A stretch of DNA of 32,343 bases from Welwitschia mirabilis (lineage: Eukaryota; Gnetophyta; Gnetopsida; Welwitschiales): assembly GCA_051453625.1 (NCBI GenBank), contig JBOZIK010000001.1, forward strand, positions 53,217,767 to 53,250,109. The letters run 5' to 3'. Under the pieces are notes generated by a model, which was not told the DNA's origin, searched no databases, and worked only from the letters and a program-made list of their open reading frames with translations. Position 1 is the stretch's first letter; each line of letters opens with the position of its first letter. This document shows positions 1 to 11,147 of this stretch, piece after piece. The translations under genes and the position numbers were made by a program.

Positions 1-54
<54 letters not shown>

Positions 55-72
55 ATCTATCTATCTATCTAT
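1..72. repeat. (CT)n then (TATC)n microsatellite
   Basis: An almost pure CT tract runs from the window edge to about 56 and passes into TATC repeats. In the sister LTR copy the matching (AG)n tract lies just downstream, on the - strand, of a TATA box. The tract is therefore part of the transcribed leader of the LTR and not a random microsatellite. Confidence 0.9.
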
Positions 73-1218
73 TTCTTTTTCTTCCATTCTCTTGTTTGTA
101 GAGCTTGAAGCTTGGAAGCTTGGAGCTAAGAAACTCTTAAGCTTGAATCTTCATCATCTTCTACTATTAAGGTCTTACTAATCTTTCCAAGTAATCTCTT
201 TACTCATATTATCTATATGATTTCTTTTTTTATTGGAATGATGTAATATTTAATTAGAAAATTATTAAGGGAGATATGAGGGGTCTCTTATTCTTGGTAA
301 TGGAGGATTACTAATGGATGATTATTTCCTTGTAACTAGGGGGTTTACTATTTGGTTGGGGATTTAGATACACATATTCATTTTAGTGTTATATTTTTTT
401 CATCTATTATGCATTAGGACCATCTTATTAGGAGAAAAGTCTTATACTCAAAAATCTCTTTAGGCTAGTACTCTTCTATGGAAAATCTCAAGGCTCATAG
501 TAAACGGTCCTTTTTGAATTGATTTGATTTTTGTTTATACAATGACTTTTTTTGATCTATAATTGATTTTTTATTTTTGTAAATAATTAGTTAGTACATC
601 CATTATTTTAATGATCTAACTTATTATTTAATTAGTTGTAAAAACTTTATCATACCTTTGTTATGGCGAAAATTAAATTTCCAGAATAGAGGCATAAGAT
701 AAAAACATTATATCTTATTAATTATTAGGTGTAAATTAGTGAAACTTTTCTATAAGTCTAGGATTGTCTTATTACCATAAAAATATAAAAATAATAATTT
801 TTACGATGCATAATTATTTCCAAAAAAATTATTTTTAAAAATAAATTAGAAAATAAATGCAAAAAATAGTAAACAAGTAATTTACATTTCTGTACCTATC
901 TATTAAAATATCTACAAACTTGAGCATCCTAATTTGTATTAAATTGAATAAGCTTTTCAAAAAATCTTGAAACATTAAAAAATTAAAAGTATTTTAAAAG
1001 TTATAGCCATTTTAATAAACTGAATTAGGATTATAATTTTAGTAAATTTGAGAGTTTTTAACCCTAAATAATAGCCTTAAAATAATATTCTTAGAATTCC
1101 AAGATAGTTGAAGTTAGATTCTAAGAATCCTATTATATGTCTAGTTTCTAAAAAACTACTATAATTTATTTTTTGCTTCATACTTAATTAATTTTTAACT
1201 ATGATGTCTCCTTAGAGC

Positions 1219-1426
1219 CCAAAAATGTTCTAGTTACTATCTAAAAATTATAGAAAAATAATTACTCAAAATNNNNNNNNNNNNNNNNNNNNNNNNNNNN
1301 NNNNNNNNNNNNNNNNNNNNNNNNNNNNNNNNNNNNNNNNNNNNNNNNNNNNNNNNNNNNNNNNNNNNNNNNCCAAAAATGTTCTAGTTACTATCTAAAA
1401 ATTATAGAAAAATAATTACTCAAAAT
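1219..1426. repeat. Exact 54-bp repeat on both sides of a 100-N gap
   Basis: Bases 1219-1272 are identical to 1373-1426, with exactly 100 N between them. The sister LTR has this segment once (near 26460-26520), with no extra sequence. The most likely explanation is two contig ends that overlap by 54 bp but were joined with a default gap. Confidence 0.9.
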
Positions 1427-2821
1427 TTTATAGGGAAAGTAAGTATATAAAATATGATTCTATCAGTAACTTTGAGTTAAATTATCTATAAATGGTATTT
1501 ATTTATAGGAATATCTCTTTTACCCTTTTTCTTTAGCTTAATTTGAATGAGCATGCTTGTAAGAGTTTTCACCTTGATAGTTTTAATAACATAAGTAGTC
1601 TCTAGCTTATCATTTTTTTAATTGACTTATAGTATAGTCATATGAATATTGGATAAAGATTTATATCTCAACAATTATGCTTGAGCTATACTTTCTTTTG
1701 TTTACCTTCTTTGCACCAATCAATGGAGATTATCAAATGAGTATGGAAGAATCTTTTTAGGATTGACATAGCTCTAGGTATATTTTAGTTTCTTTAAGCA
1801 TATTATTAAAATGTTATTTGATACATTTTGAATATTTTTATTATTATTAAAAGAAAAAGTAAAGAATATTTTCTTTATTTAGATATAAAATAGAATAATA
1901 TTTCCTTTCTCTAGGTTTTTATTATTATAACCTGAAAAATAGAAATGTTTTTGTATGCTTGCTTTTTTTTTATGGTTGTTTCTATAAAATGAACCAAATG
2001 ATGATTAGAATTATTATATCTGGGTAAATAATCCATTAAATATCCACATTATTTAGAATTATTTACATGCGTTTATGTGATATATTCATCGAACAAGACT
2101 AAATCAAGATAATTCTAATAATGTTCATCCTCACACTTGGATTTCATCATCAAGGTGATTTGCATTGCATTTTTTTATAATACCCTTCTAAAAGTGGATT
2201 TGATCACCACTCTCCTACCCTACCCATGTATGAACTTACTCCAACTTAATATCTTGGACCCTTGGCATCAATGAATCATGTTGCACCATCCAGAGATGGT
2301 TCAAGGAAGCAAGGGTCATTTGTAAGCATACATCCATCACATGCACTGCTTATTACCTGTATTGGGGGTATATTAAGGTAAAGTAAAAGCCTATGAAGTT
2401 GAGCTCAGTAATGTCTTTATAATTTAGAACTTAAAGTAGAACCAACTCATGTTCAAAGGATGGTTGGATATCGAGTTGGAATGTTATTAATTGGAGTTGC
2501 AACCTCCTATTATGTTAGTTAGGTATTATTCTTAAAATTTATCCATGTATGTTGACAACAAGTGACATCTCCTCAACTATTCATAAGGACACAAACTTAT
2601 GACATCGCTATTGTTTGTAAACAAAAATAACCTAGAAATTAATTATAGATAAATATATAATATTAATATGTTTATTTTTCTTAGAATATAGAAATTCTAA
2701 TTAAGGAGTAAGTAAAATTTAGTCCTAAGTTCCATTGTATCTATTAGGTAAGAATATATTAAAGAAGAAAGCAAGGAAAAAAATAGTGCTTAATTAATAT
2801 AAGAAAAATAAGGGTGTCACA

Positions 2822-3504
2822 CATACCCATCCTTTAACTCGACAATATCATACTTCACCTCATCCATCCCATATTCCAGAACTCATTGCCTATTTTTTTG
2901 TTATTCACTTGCATTTTCCATCTCTTCATAGATTAATCTTCTTTTATTTTATCACCAATTATCATCTTGAATTCATCTGCTTCCTTTTTGGTACATCTTA
3001 ATAACGAGATAACTTTTAAGTGGCTATGTCCTTTTCCTCCAAAAAAGCACATCTTGAATGAATTCATTGAGGTTTCTAATTTAGAGGCTAAGAAAAAGTT
3101 AGGGTTCTTAGATACCAATTAAGAATATATCAATGATTATCATCATACTTTTGGCATGATAGAAGTAATTGAGTAGGAAGACCCTCTTGATTAAGAGGTG
3201 ATTTTTCCCTTTACCTTTTACCTAAATGTCTTCTTAGCAAGGTCTCTTAGTTAAGTCATTTCTTTATTTGATTATCTATTTGTTTGATCCTGTGTTAAAC
3301 CACATCAAGTTTTCATAAAAGTAGTTTTCTACTTTAGGGCATTTATGGTGGTAAAATTAGATTTTACCCTATCTTAATACATTTTTATGTCTATGATCAT
3401 CATGTCTTATGTTTTTTGTTTTAGTATCAATTATGATAAATTTAATGCATATTTTTAGTCATGAAACTTACAATTTACCATCTCAATAATCAGTCAATGT
3501 TAAA
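2822..3504. other. Unassigned AT-rich spacer
   Basis: No gene, RNA gene or recognisable element was found here. The short - strand open frame at 2933-3118 has no family resemblance I trust. A small perfect inverted repeat, CTCTT-GATT-AAGAG, occurs near 3183-3197. Confidence 0.5.
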
Positions 3505-3571
3505 ATATATGTGTGTGTATGTGTGCGTGTATGTATGTGCGTGCGTGCGTGCGTGCACACGTGTGTATGTG

Positions 3572-3630
<59 letters not shown>
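3505..3630. repeat. Compound (GT/GC)n + (AG)n microsatellite
   Basis: Alternating purine-pyrimidine DNA (TATG, GTGT, GCGT and CACACG units) runs from 3505 to about 3574. A pure purine (AG)n tract of about 55 bp follows directly (3576-3630). The first part has Z-DNA potential and the second triplex (H-DNA) potential. Long LSLSLS-type open frames here are artefacts of the tract. Confidence 0.9.
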
Positions 3631-3633
<3 letters not shown>

Positions 3634-4130
3634 AGTTAATTGGTAAAATATTAATATCATACACCAAAAAATAATAATAATAATGATGTCCTACCACAAG
3701 CACACTAACATTCTTGAGAGGGGCCTTTAATAGTGTAACATGATGATGTGGAAACTCCATTGGAGTGTTAGTTGATTACGATCTAGCTTTGGCTTATAGA
3801 TCCTTACACTCTTAGAAGTGGTTCATGGTAAATGATATTTTTCAAAAATCCCAGTGACTTGATTTTTCATGACTCTAAAGCTATGACTTCATGAGCATTT
3901 AAACTATTTTGGTTACTAGATGGTAGGTTGGTAAGGTGCCACTTATTGTCACAGTCGATGATTAGAATGAGTTATAGTCCTAACATTATATTAATACTTG
4001 TGAAGAATAACCGTAAACATTGTCATAATCACTGCCCTTATCACAAGATACTCTATGGTATTTAGCATTATACCACACATTCATGACTTCAAAAAAACCT
4101 GTTCCTTATACTAAAGTACCTTTCTAGGTT
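3576..4130 (+). repeat. Dispersed (AG)n-headed repeat, copy 1
   Basis: After the (AG)n tract comes a stretch containing ATGATGTCCTACCACAAG and GAGAGGGGCCTTTAAT. It is clearly related to the stretch after the second (AG)n tract at 17322. Similarity persists at intervals as far as the segment CATAATCACTGCC (about 4023 here, 17812 in the other copy). The left border in the other copy is hidden by a gap. The family is not recognised; a non-coding LTR or untranslated segment is possible. Confidence 0.65.
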
Positions 4131-4139
4131 GACATTAAG

Positions 4140-5039
4140 GGGTGTAGAAATCAATCATCCTCATGTCCCTGTTAGTTCCACTTTTTAGTCAATTTGTCAT
4201 CTGTTAATGCTTAAATTTCTTCTATTATTGACCTACCCTTTATTATAACCTTTTCACTCATTTTATCTTCCATTCTACCACTTCTCATTTACTACACAGT
4301 AACTTTGACCCGCCTTCATTTGATTTAATCAAATGCATTCCTTTTGTCTTTCCTCCTATTACCCTATTCACAATCTTCCACCATCACTCATAATGCATTC
4401 ACTATGTCTTCTATACATGCATTTAAAACTTATTCGTGCCCCTTCTTCATCATTTCTTCAAGTCATCCTTCATCATCATCAATTTTCATTATTATATATA
4501 TATATATATATCAAAAAGGGGGCAACTATATTCATATAATTTTACTACCCCCTTTCCATGTACATTCACTACAGATGTCATTGCCTTATGTCCCATTTAC
4601 TTTACTTTAATTTATATGATTACCGTATCTCCTTTTTATGACACTAATTGTAATACCCAAGCAACTCCCATAATACCTTACTTTCCCAATACCAATACAT
4701 CATTGTTAAATCATTATACCTTCCCTTCTTCCCCTTTTTCACTCTTGCTTTTCATTCCCATTTTTTCTCCTCTATAATTAATAAACCACTAATTCCCACT
4801 TCATATTTCCCCTTCACTATAATCCCATATCATAGCCCTCGATGTAGAATTAAATATATTTATGTCCACTCATACTCTCTAATTCCCTTTACCCATTACC
4901 TTAATATATAGGTCCCATCTCCTCTACCCTTTTCCATGCTAGGTAAAACCCATAATTACCAAACAGCCTATCAAACACCTAGTACTCACCCTTTTTTTAC
5001 CAAACAGCAATGTCTCTTATTTCATAAAAGTTTACATGA
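4140..5039. other. Pyrimidine-rich non-coding stretch with (TA)n
   Basis: The + strand is rich in C and T (many CCCTTT, TTCCC and CATTC strings) and contains a short (TA)n at 4493-4511. Three overlapping open frames here follow the base bias and resemble nothing. No gene is called. Confidence 0.5.
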
Positions 5040-5790
5040 TAACCCACTGGGCCTTTCTAATCACCAATTGGTCCCGCCCGAGTAACACAGAAAAGGGTGT
5101 AGGGTGTAGGCCAATTACCAGTTCCCACTGCTTATAGGATGGAGGAATGGATCGATCATTAGCTTGCGCTTTGAGAAGCTGCAGAAGAGCAGAAGAGAAA
5201 GGAGTTGTTAGGCGCAAAGAATGCTTTTCATGATTACAATTTGCAGAGTTCAAACTTTAAAGAGAAAACGATGGGTATGATGATTATTATGATTATGATT
5301 ATGATTATGGAGAAGAAAATAGACGCGAAATGCTCAGTCATGAAATAAGAGGAAAACACAATTACAATCACATTCACAGAGGTAAGAAACAAAGAAAAGA
5401 AAGCAAGAAAGAAAGACGTCCCCGCAACAACACACGTCTTCTTCTTCTTCATTTTTTCTTATTCCTTTTCTGCAACAAAGACTGCCTAACAAAATGGGAA
5501 GGATTTTTCTTTATTATAGGGGCATGTATCATCTTCGCCAGAGGCTTTTTCTTATCTGCAACCTCCGCTGCGTGACTGGTCACAGAGAACTTCATGGCCT
5601 CAACACCGACACCGACAAACAATGACACAGTTGTAGCGCTCAATACTAACGCAGTTGCAGCTCTACCACAGAAACCCAGGTAGCTTTGGATGTCTGTATC
5701 CAAGATTTTTCTGAGAGCATCAAGACATGGTTGGAGAATAGCAAGCAGAGTATTTGGGTAAATGATAGAGGAGAAGCATAAATTCACTGT
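5040..5790. other. GC-balanced gene-like island, unidentified
   Basis: This is the only stretch whose composition and codon-like texture resemble host genic DNA. On the + strand there are promoter-like strings near 5050-5085 (TGGGCC, CCAATTGG, CCCGCCC), a strong 5' splice-like site (CAGAG|GTAAGA, near 5381), and an ATG in good plant context at 5594 (TTCATGGCC) that opens 29 codons (MASTPTPTNNDTVVALNTNA...) ending beside a possible donor, CCCAG|GTAGCT. On the - strand, 5449-5787 encodes 112 residues, and 5119-5178 could be a 20-codon exon (LLKAQANDRSIPPSYKQWEL) between a TTCTGCAG acceptor and a GTAATT donor. The two strands cannot both be right. I recognise no family. It could be a small gene, a gene fragment or a pseudogene. 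Confidence 0.35.
5275..5311. repeat. (GATTAT)n short tandem repeat
   Basis: Degenerate GAT/TAT hexamer repeats lie inside the gene-like island. On the + strand one frame reads alternating Asp-Tyr, and on the - strand poly-Ile. Both are low-complexity readings and not evidence of a gene. Confidence 0.7.
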
Positions 5791-7109
5791 AATTTCTCAC
5801 ATAGGAATTATTGGTTTCAAGACATGGTTCCTATAATGCATTATGTTTTCTCATATTATGATTGTCCCTCCATTTTTGTACATCCTATATTGATGGTTTT
5901 GAATTTTAAATACATTATGCACAATATTGGAATAAAAATCCAGTTGCTTATTTACTCAGTGGCTTATCCATCCATTATCGTTATCATTCTTTTTGTTAGC
6001 ATCATTATGACTTGGTTGGAACTTTTGACATTAAATGAATTCATTTTAGAATAGATTTACAAATGAGTTTTTCCTAATGAACTCATAATTTAATACATGT
6101 TATTTTCTCTGTTTTGATAAATGAAAATTTTAAGGGGAAATTCTTTATTAATTCTAATTTCATGTACCTTTTTATTATAATATTCTTCTTTTTGTAAGCT
6201 TCCCCTAAATCATATCTAGTGTTATTTTGAAATTTAGGATAAATTAAGGATTCAAATTTGTGTATTTAATCTCATCATGTACCTATTAAGCTATCAAGCC
6301 TAAAAACACTTGTGAAATCCTAGGTGAAACGTCATCTTGAGAAATCTAAAATCATAAATAAAACATTACAAGAAAACATCATAACAGTTTTGACACTAAA
6401 GGAGGGCAACCTTGCTTGGCCTTCCATAACTAAATCCTTTATTCCCATGGGAACTAGACAAAGAACTTTATATCTTTTTGAGGAAGAGTATTGAAAACTC
6501 ATTCAGTGAGATCTCTCTGACCTTTTCTTAGATCAACTTAATTTAGTACTCGAGTATAGATGATTTTGGAAAACACTTTTTGGATAAACTAAGTGTAAGA
6601 ATGAAATGAATAGTTGCTAGAAGACTAAAACTACATCTAAACACAATGGCTAGCAATGAAAACAAATCTAACACCCAAGAAATCCAAGGTAGAAATGAAG
6701 CTAGAGAAACCAGTAATAGGGCTTATAAAGAATATGACTTTAATAATAATAACCATGGCCATTTGTGGCTCATCAAGGGTGTTTTGGACAATAATCTAAT
6801 GGTGTAAGAGAAATTTTAGTTTCATTTGCTTGAATTCTTTCAAATAAAGACAACCAATAAACAATTCAAACATCATGAAAAAGATGAGAGGAAAAAATCC
6901 TCTCATTGATTGTGACCTCTTTAACTACTCCACCAATGAAGAATAACCTAGGAAGAAAAAACCCTAGATACAATCAACTGAGTTTAACATTCTTTGGCAA
7001 GTGATCAACCATATAAAATGAGACATCCAAAATAAAAAGCATTATCTTAACATGGACTTGAATGATACAATAATTCATCTTTTCATTCTTCAAAAAATCA
7101 TTTTTCTTA
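5791..7109. other. Unassigned AT-rich stretch upstream of outer gag
   Basis: No feature can be supported. If the gag remnant at 7110 belonged to a complete element, its leader and LTR would be expected here, but no LTR end or primer binding site was recognised. The open frame at 5824-6054 is hydrophobic by composition only. Confidence 0.4.
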
Positions 7110-7853
7110 GTGGGATGCTATACTTTGAGAAGTTTACAAGTGTCAAAGACCTTATCATGCATGTAAAAAACTATAGATATGCATGTCACATATATAACGT
7201 TGAAAGATATACTAGATCCTTGAAATGGTAAGCATTCGAATAGTATCATTACATACCAACTCATTCAATAACAAGCCTAAAATAACTATTGGAAATGTTT
7301 GTGCAACATTACTCAACAAAGAGCTCACAACGAATGACATTAGATACCTTTAGTACAATAGTAATTCAGTGAAATGGTCCAAGTTTATGCATGATAATGG
7401 AGGTTACACATTACAATTGAAAGCACATAATAGATTCTGATATGGCATATCTCTTTACCAAGTCATACATTCTATACATTTTAGAACATTTAAGAATGCA
7501 ATAATTTGAAACATTTGAATAGGCCATCACATTAGCGAAGAGAATCAAAGTTGTAGGAAGAGAGAAAGGTGTCATTAAATATGGTAGTCCCCCCTTAGGA
7601 TCAATCAATAAGAAAAGACAATAATAAGAACAACAAAGACATGAATCTAAAGAATATCACAGTTATTCACCAACCTTTTCAACCACTATATTTACCTCAA
7701 TCAGTGGGTAATCTAATAATAAGACAAATGCTACGTCAAGCTCCTATCTCTTCATACCCTTTTACCTTCTAACTAGCTATAGGATAATCCTATTATCCAC
7801 CTCCTTAACCAAAGAAAAATTCATAACAAGCACAAGGTTTTCAATAAGTGTAA
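7110..7853 (+). pseudogene. gag: Tat/Ogre-like Ty3/gypsy gag, 5' half, interrupted by LTR A
   Basis: Reading with stops and frame changes, the + strand gives MLYFEKFTSVKDLIMHVKNY, then YHYIPTHSITSLK, LLEMFVQHYSTKSSQRMTL, and later YILYILEHLRMQ...FETFE...AITLAKRIK. The order and spacing fit the retrotransposon gag (capsid) domain of Tat/Ogre-type elements: a KF.G..DP..H...Y opening, then W(Y)..(I)P..SI.S, then (E/L)F(V/L)QHYS, then a C-terminal helix ending in an A..(A/R)RIE-like string. A Gln/Pro-rich linker follows (HQPFQPLYLPQS, RQAPISSYP, near 7660-7760), also typical of these gags. The frame is cut at 7853, where LTR A begins, and continues at 21649. It is a dead copy, with several stops (for example after SLKW, and in HLRMQ*FETFE*). 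Capsid protein would assemble virus-like particles in the cytoplasm of the plant cell. Confidence 0.7.
7849..7853. repeat. Probable left target-site duplication TGTAA
   Basis: The 5 bp directly before LTR A are TGTAA, and the 5 bp directly after LTR D (21649-21653) are TGCAA. Ty3/gypsy integrases make 5-bp duplications, and a single C/T transition is consistent with age. Confidence 0.6.
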
Positions 7854-8930
7854 TGTTGTGCTATCAATTTTTGGTTATTTGATGGGGTTTTATGAGTTGT
7901 TTTGCGGAACATTTACACAGGTTTAGATGCGATTCTGAGGATTTTGATAAATCAATAGAAGATCTCAGAAATGTGCAATTCTTAGCAAGATTTGAGGCAT
8001 TTAAAGCACATTATGATACATAGAGATCTAGAGGAATTTTTTTTGATAAAAGGGTAACTTATCATTAATAAAATGATTAAAGAAAATTGTCGTCCCCTCT
8101 ATCGTCCCCACAATAGGCAAGATGATGATAACATTTGCTACTAATATGGACTACTAAACCATCTATTGAGTTATCTTTTGTAATGAGTTATCGTCCCCAT
8201 CATCATTTGGATGACAGTCAGGATGACACTGACATTTTAACTGACTTTGATAGCCAACCCTTGATCGTTTTGTCTGTTTCTTATCTATAAAAGAGTAGAT
8301 ATTACAGCACCTTCTGTTTGTCATTTTTTGCTGTGTTTTCCTATAAGTAAGTTCTTCTTTAATTCTCTTATCCATTTTCATTGCACTGGAAATTCTCATG
8401 ATAGGAGATTGAAGGCTGGAAGATCCATCTCAAGAGTTGCAGAAAGATGTTCCCTTGGTGGACGACTATGTATCATATATTAAGGCTTAGTTGTTTTGTA
8501 ATCTAGATGTTGTTACTTTTTAATATAAACTCTATTTTCATCTTTGCATATTAGATTGATCAATATCCCTTATGGTTTCTATTGCCCTTGATCTGGTGAC
8601 AATTTCTTGGATGATACAGATCATTAAGGGCAGCCTTTGTTAAGTATAAAGAAAAGTAGTTTAGATTCATTCTGCATTGCATTTAGATTAGGTAGGATTT
8701 TTGCATTTGCATTGCATCCTCTATTTTCTGCATTGTTCTTTAGGTTTGATTACTTTATTTCTTTGTGGAAAGAAATCTAACTTCCATCTCATAGTCTTCA
8801 ATAAGAATATGACATTCGAGTTCACTCCCACTCATACTAGTGTATTGTATTGTGTGAGATATCTATTTTATTTATAAAATAAGAAAATATTTTTAAGTAT
8901 ACAATACTTACACAAATATACACCACAAGA
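7854..8930 (+). mobile_element. Athila-like LTR, copy A (left-most)
   Basis: This is about 1077 bp. The start TGTTGTGCTAT is shared with copies C and D, and the end CACCACAAGA corresponds to CACCACAACA in copy B, with the final CA decayed to GA. The termini form the short inverted repeat TGTTGTG/CACAACA seen best between A's start and B's end. Internal landmarks shared by all copies include the CTATCGTCCCC hairpin (8099), a second TCGTCCCCATCATC block (8191), a TATA box (8286) and GTGTATTGTATTGTGTGAGA near the 3' end. Upstream is the outer gag. Directly downstream there is no primer binding site but an inverted Athila internal fragment, so the original internal region has been rearranged. Confidence 0.8.
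8286..8293 (+). promoter_or_regulatory. TATA box of LTR A
   Basis: TATAAAAG lies in the middle of the LTR, where the U3/R promoter is expected. A second TATA-like string (CCTATAAG, about 8341) sits where copies B, C and D carry a better TATAAATA. Confidence 0.5.
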
Positions 8931-11047
8931 AATTTTAAGAAATAAAGAATTCTTAAGTATTTAAGTCAGAAATCTCAACAGAGCCATCAAAATGTATTTT
9001 TTCAAAATAATAGAAAACCAAAATTTTAAACAAGAACTAACAGTTGTCCTTCTTATCATTCAGATGATAGAGAGGACAATAGAAGTAGAAATAAAAGATA
9101 GAGAACAAAAATTTGGTAGAAAACCAAAGGCATAAAATAAAGATGTTGTACTAATTGTCGTGGGGATAACAAAAGGGACGACACACAAAGAAACTAAAAT
9201 AGAAAGCTAAAAATAGAATCAAAATTAACATCATAAGAATAAAAAAAAATTACTAAAGCAAGCAAATTTTATTCAAATCCTAAAATCTATTTAACACTTT
9301 TATTGAAAAGAAAGACAAAGGAAAGAATTTGCTGTGATGGTTTCAAGATGTTTCATTCCTTCAGAGAAATAGGGTCCAAACCAAATGCTTACTACTTGAT
9401 AAAACATAAAACATATGTAATAAATTTTAAGTACAATCAATTAAAGGAAGAGAGAATAAAAATATAATACTTTAATAGAACAAATTTCAGAATTTAAATA
9501 GGAGATAAAGGAGTGATAAGTGTTATCGACAAATAATCTCTTATGAAAAATTTGTGAATCCTGAGTATCATTAGAAAAAGCATGTGAGAAGGATTGCAAA
9601 TAAAGTCTCCAAAATAATTTTGAAGGTTCTTTAAAATGTTTTAATTTAAGACATGAATTTTTAGGAAGAAATTAAGGCTTTTTCAATTTTTCATGAGCAC
9701 ATGACATTTTGTTTCCATAATAATTAACAACAATATAAAAGATAAAAAATTCATATAACTCATGGAAAAATAATCTCTTATCAAACTCATGACATAAAGG
9801 ATCTAAAACATAAATTACATTCAAAATTTGATATTGAACATGAGAGGTATGATTTAAGATTTAAGGATTTTTAAGAAAATTAGGTAAGTGATTAAAATAG
9901 GTTTTACATAGTTAAGAAGCTCTTTAACATTTAACTTTAGACATGTATTTTGATCAAGAAGGTATGGCTTACCATAATTGAGAGTTCCAAGTTATTCCAA
10001 GTTTTGTTTTTGAAAAGAATAATTAGTGAAAATGCAAGGGAGAATTGTCTTTATAAAAGAGGAAAAGATGTTACTTTTTATAGGACATGAAGTTTGCAAA
10101 GGAAAGGGGATTTTTGGAGTTGAGTCCTCAAGATGGTATGTCTCATTAATTTTAAAGGTAAGGATGTGATTTGGAGAGTTACTTAATTGAACGTTTTCTT
10201 TATTAATCATATCTCCCTCTTCTTTTATTATTGATTATATCTTACTCTTTTTTTATTTTGTTGAGGATTATTTTTCTTTTCTAAGTTGGTGGGTTCCTAA
10301 AAAAAAAAATCATTAGAAATATTGTAGAAAGGAAAGTTGTCATTTTCTTCATTATGTGATGAAAGATTTCTGATATTTCTTGATTTGACTCCTCTTCCTC
10401 TCTGAATAATTCTATTACCTTTAAACTGTAATCTCATTTCTAGTGTTTGAGTTGCTATTACTGAGTTGATTCTTTTCCATTAATTTTGTCTTAGTACTTA
10501 TCTCTATTAATCTCATAAGTTGAACTTCTTTTAAATGTAAAACTCCTTTATCTTTGCAAAGTATGTAAAAACAAGGAGTATGGTCTAATATTTCAATGTC
10601 ATCATCCTCTTCTTCTTTACCATTCTCATCATCTTATTGCATGTTATTACTTTCATGAGAAGAAGAAATGAAATCATTATGTTTATCATAGAAAAACGTT
10701 TCAGATTTTTCATGAATGTACTCTTTATCTAGTAAATGGATTTCAAGGATATAATCTGATACCTCAATATCATATTTTAATGAATGATCATCCTCGTATT
10801 TATTGTTGAAAGATAAAGTTAAATTATTGTTGTCTTCCCTTTTCTCATCTCTTAATGGATAGGATGTTGAACTTTAATCAGAAATTTCATTCTCTATTTG
10901 GAGGCAAGAATCATTATAATTTATTCCTAAGTTTTCCTTATTTTTCTCAAGGTAAGATAAAGCAAGATAGGTTTGAGGTTGTTGTATTATAAGAGAACCT
11001 TAATTTTGTAATTAGATTTTGTTGAAGGATCTAAACCAACTTTTTTA
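8931..11047 (-). mobile_element. Inverted Athila internal fragment (3' non-coding side and beyond)
   Basis: Read on the - strand, 9340 to 9000 aligns with the + strand 3' non-coding region at about 16130-16404. Shared blocks include CTTTCTTTTCAATAAAA, then a TAGATTTTAG/ATTTGAATAAA-type stretch, then TTTTAGCTTT.TATTTTAGTTT, then GTGTGTCGTCCC with the hairpin block. Further upstream on the same strand an acidic GAAGAAGAGGATGATGACATTG string (near 10600) resembles the DDEEEEDIETLEH segment at 14800 at roughly the right distance. The fragment is therefore in the opposite orientation to LTR A and to the gag-protease copy. The similarity between 9400 and 10500 is weak, and no protease is readable. 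It ends at a 100-N gap. The 72-residue - strand frame at 9992-10210 is an open remnant in this region without clear homology. Confidence 0.6.
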
Positions 11048-11147
11048 NNNNNNNNNNNNNNNNNNNNNNNNNNNNNNNNNNNNNNNNNNNNNNNNNNNNN
11101 NNNNNNNNNNNNNNNNNNNNNNNNNNNNNNNNNNNNNNNNNNNNNNN

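Larger units (their letters stand above)
1..2821 (+). mobile_element. Family 1 long LTR, left copy, truncated by window edge
   Basis: This is the 3' portion of a very long LTR. Read as reverse complement, 25027 to about 28220 matches it in the same order: the (CT)n leader, then the segments near 100-350, 600-1050, 1190-1430 and 2560-2821. The match stops abruptly at ...GTGTCACA (2821) on this side and at TGTGATAC (25027) on the other, the CA/TG end expected of an LTR. Sequence beyond those points shows no similarity. No primer binding site follows 2821, so this is a 3' LTR or solo LTR rather than an obvious 5' LTR. The U3 part and any left target-site duplication lie outside the window. No coding potential is visible. 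A 100-N run (1273-1372) interrupts it and is probably spurious. Confidence 0.75.

Noticed and set aside
2822-2850. Primer binding site after the left family 1 LTR
   Set aside because: The sequence after 2821 matches no tRNA 3' end I know (neither the Met TGGTATCAGAGC type nor the Asp type).
3500-3760. 86-residue - strand frame with LSLSLSLS and THIHTCARTHAR
   Set aside because: It is a translation of the compound microsatellite; no protein family is implied.
4333-4777. Three overlapping + strand open frames of 68-113 residues
   Set aside because: Pyrimidine-rich DNA gives few stops. The peptides are Ser/Phe/Tyr/Ile/Pro low complexity and overlap in all three frames.
7411-7608. 65-residue - strand frame
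   Set aside because: It is antisense to the outer gag capsid remnant, which has the better family match on the + strand.
8163-8399. 78-residue - strand frame within LTR A
   Set aside because: It lies across the LTR promoter region and hairpin block, with no conservation as protein in copies B, C or D.
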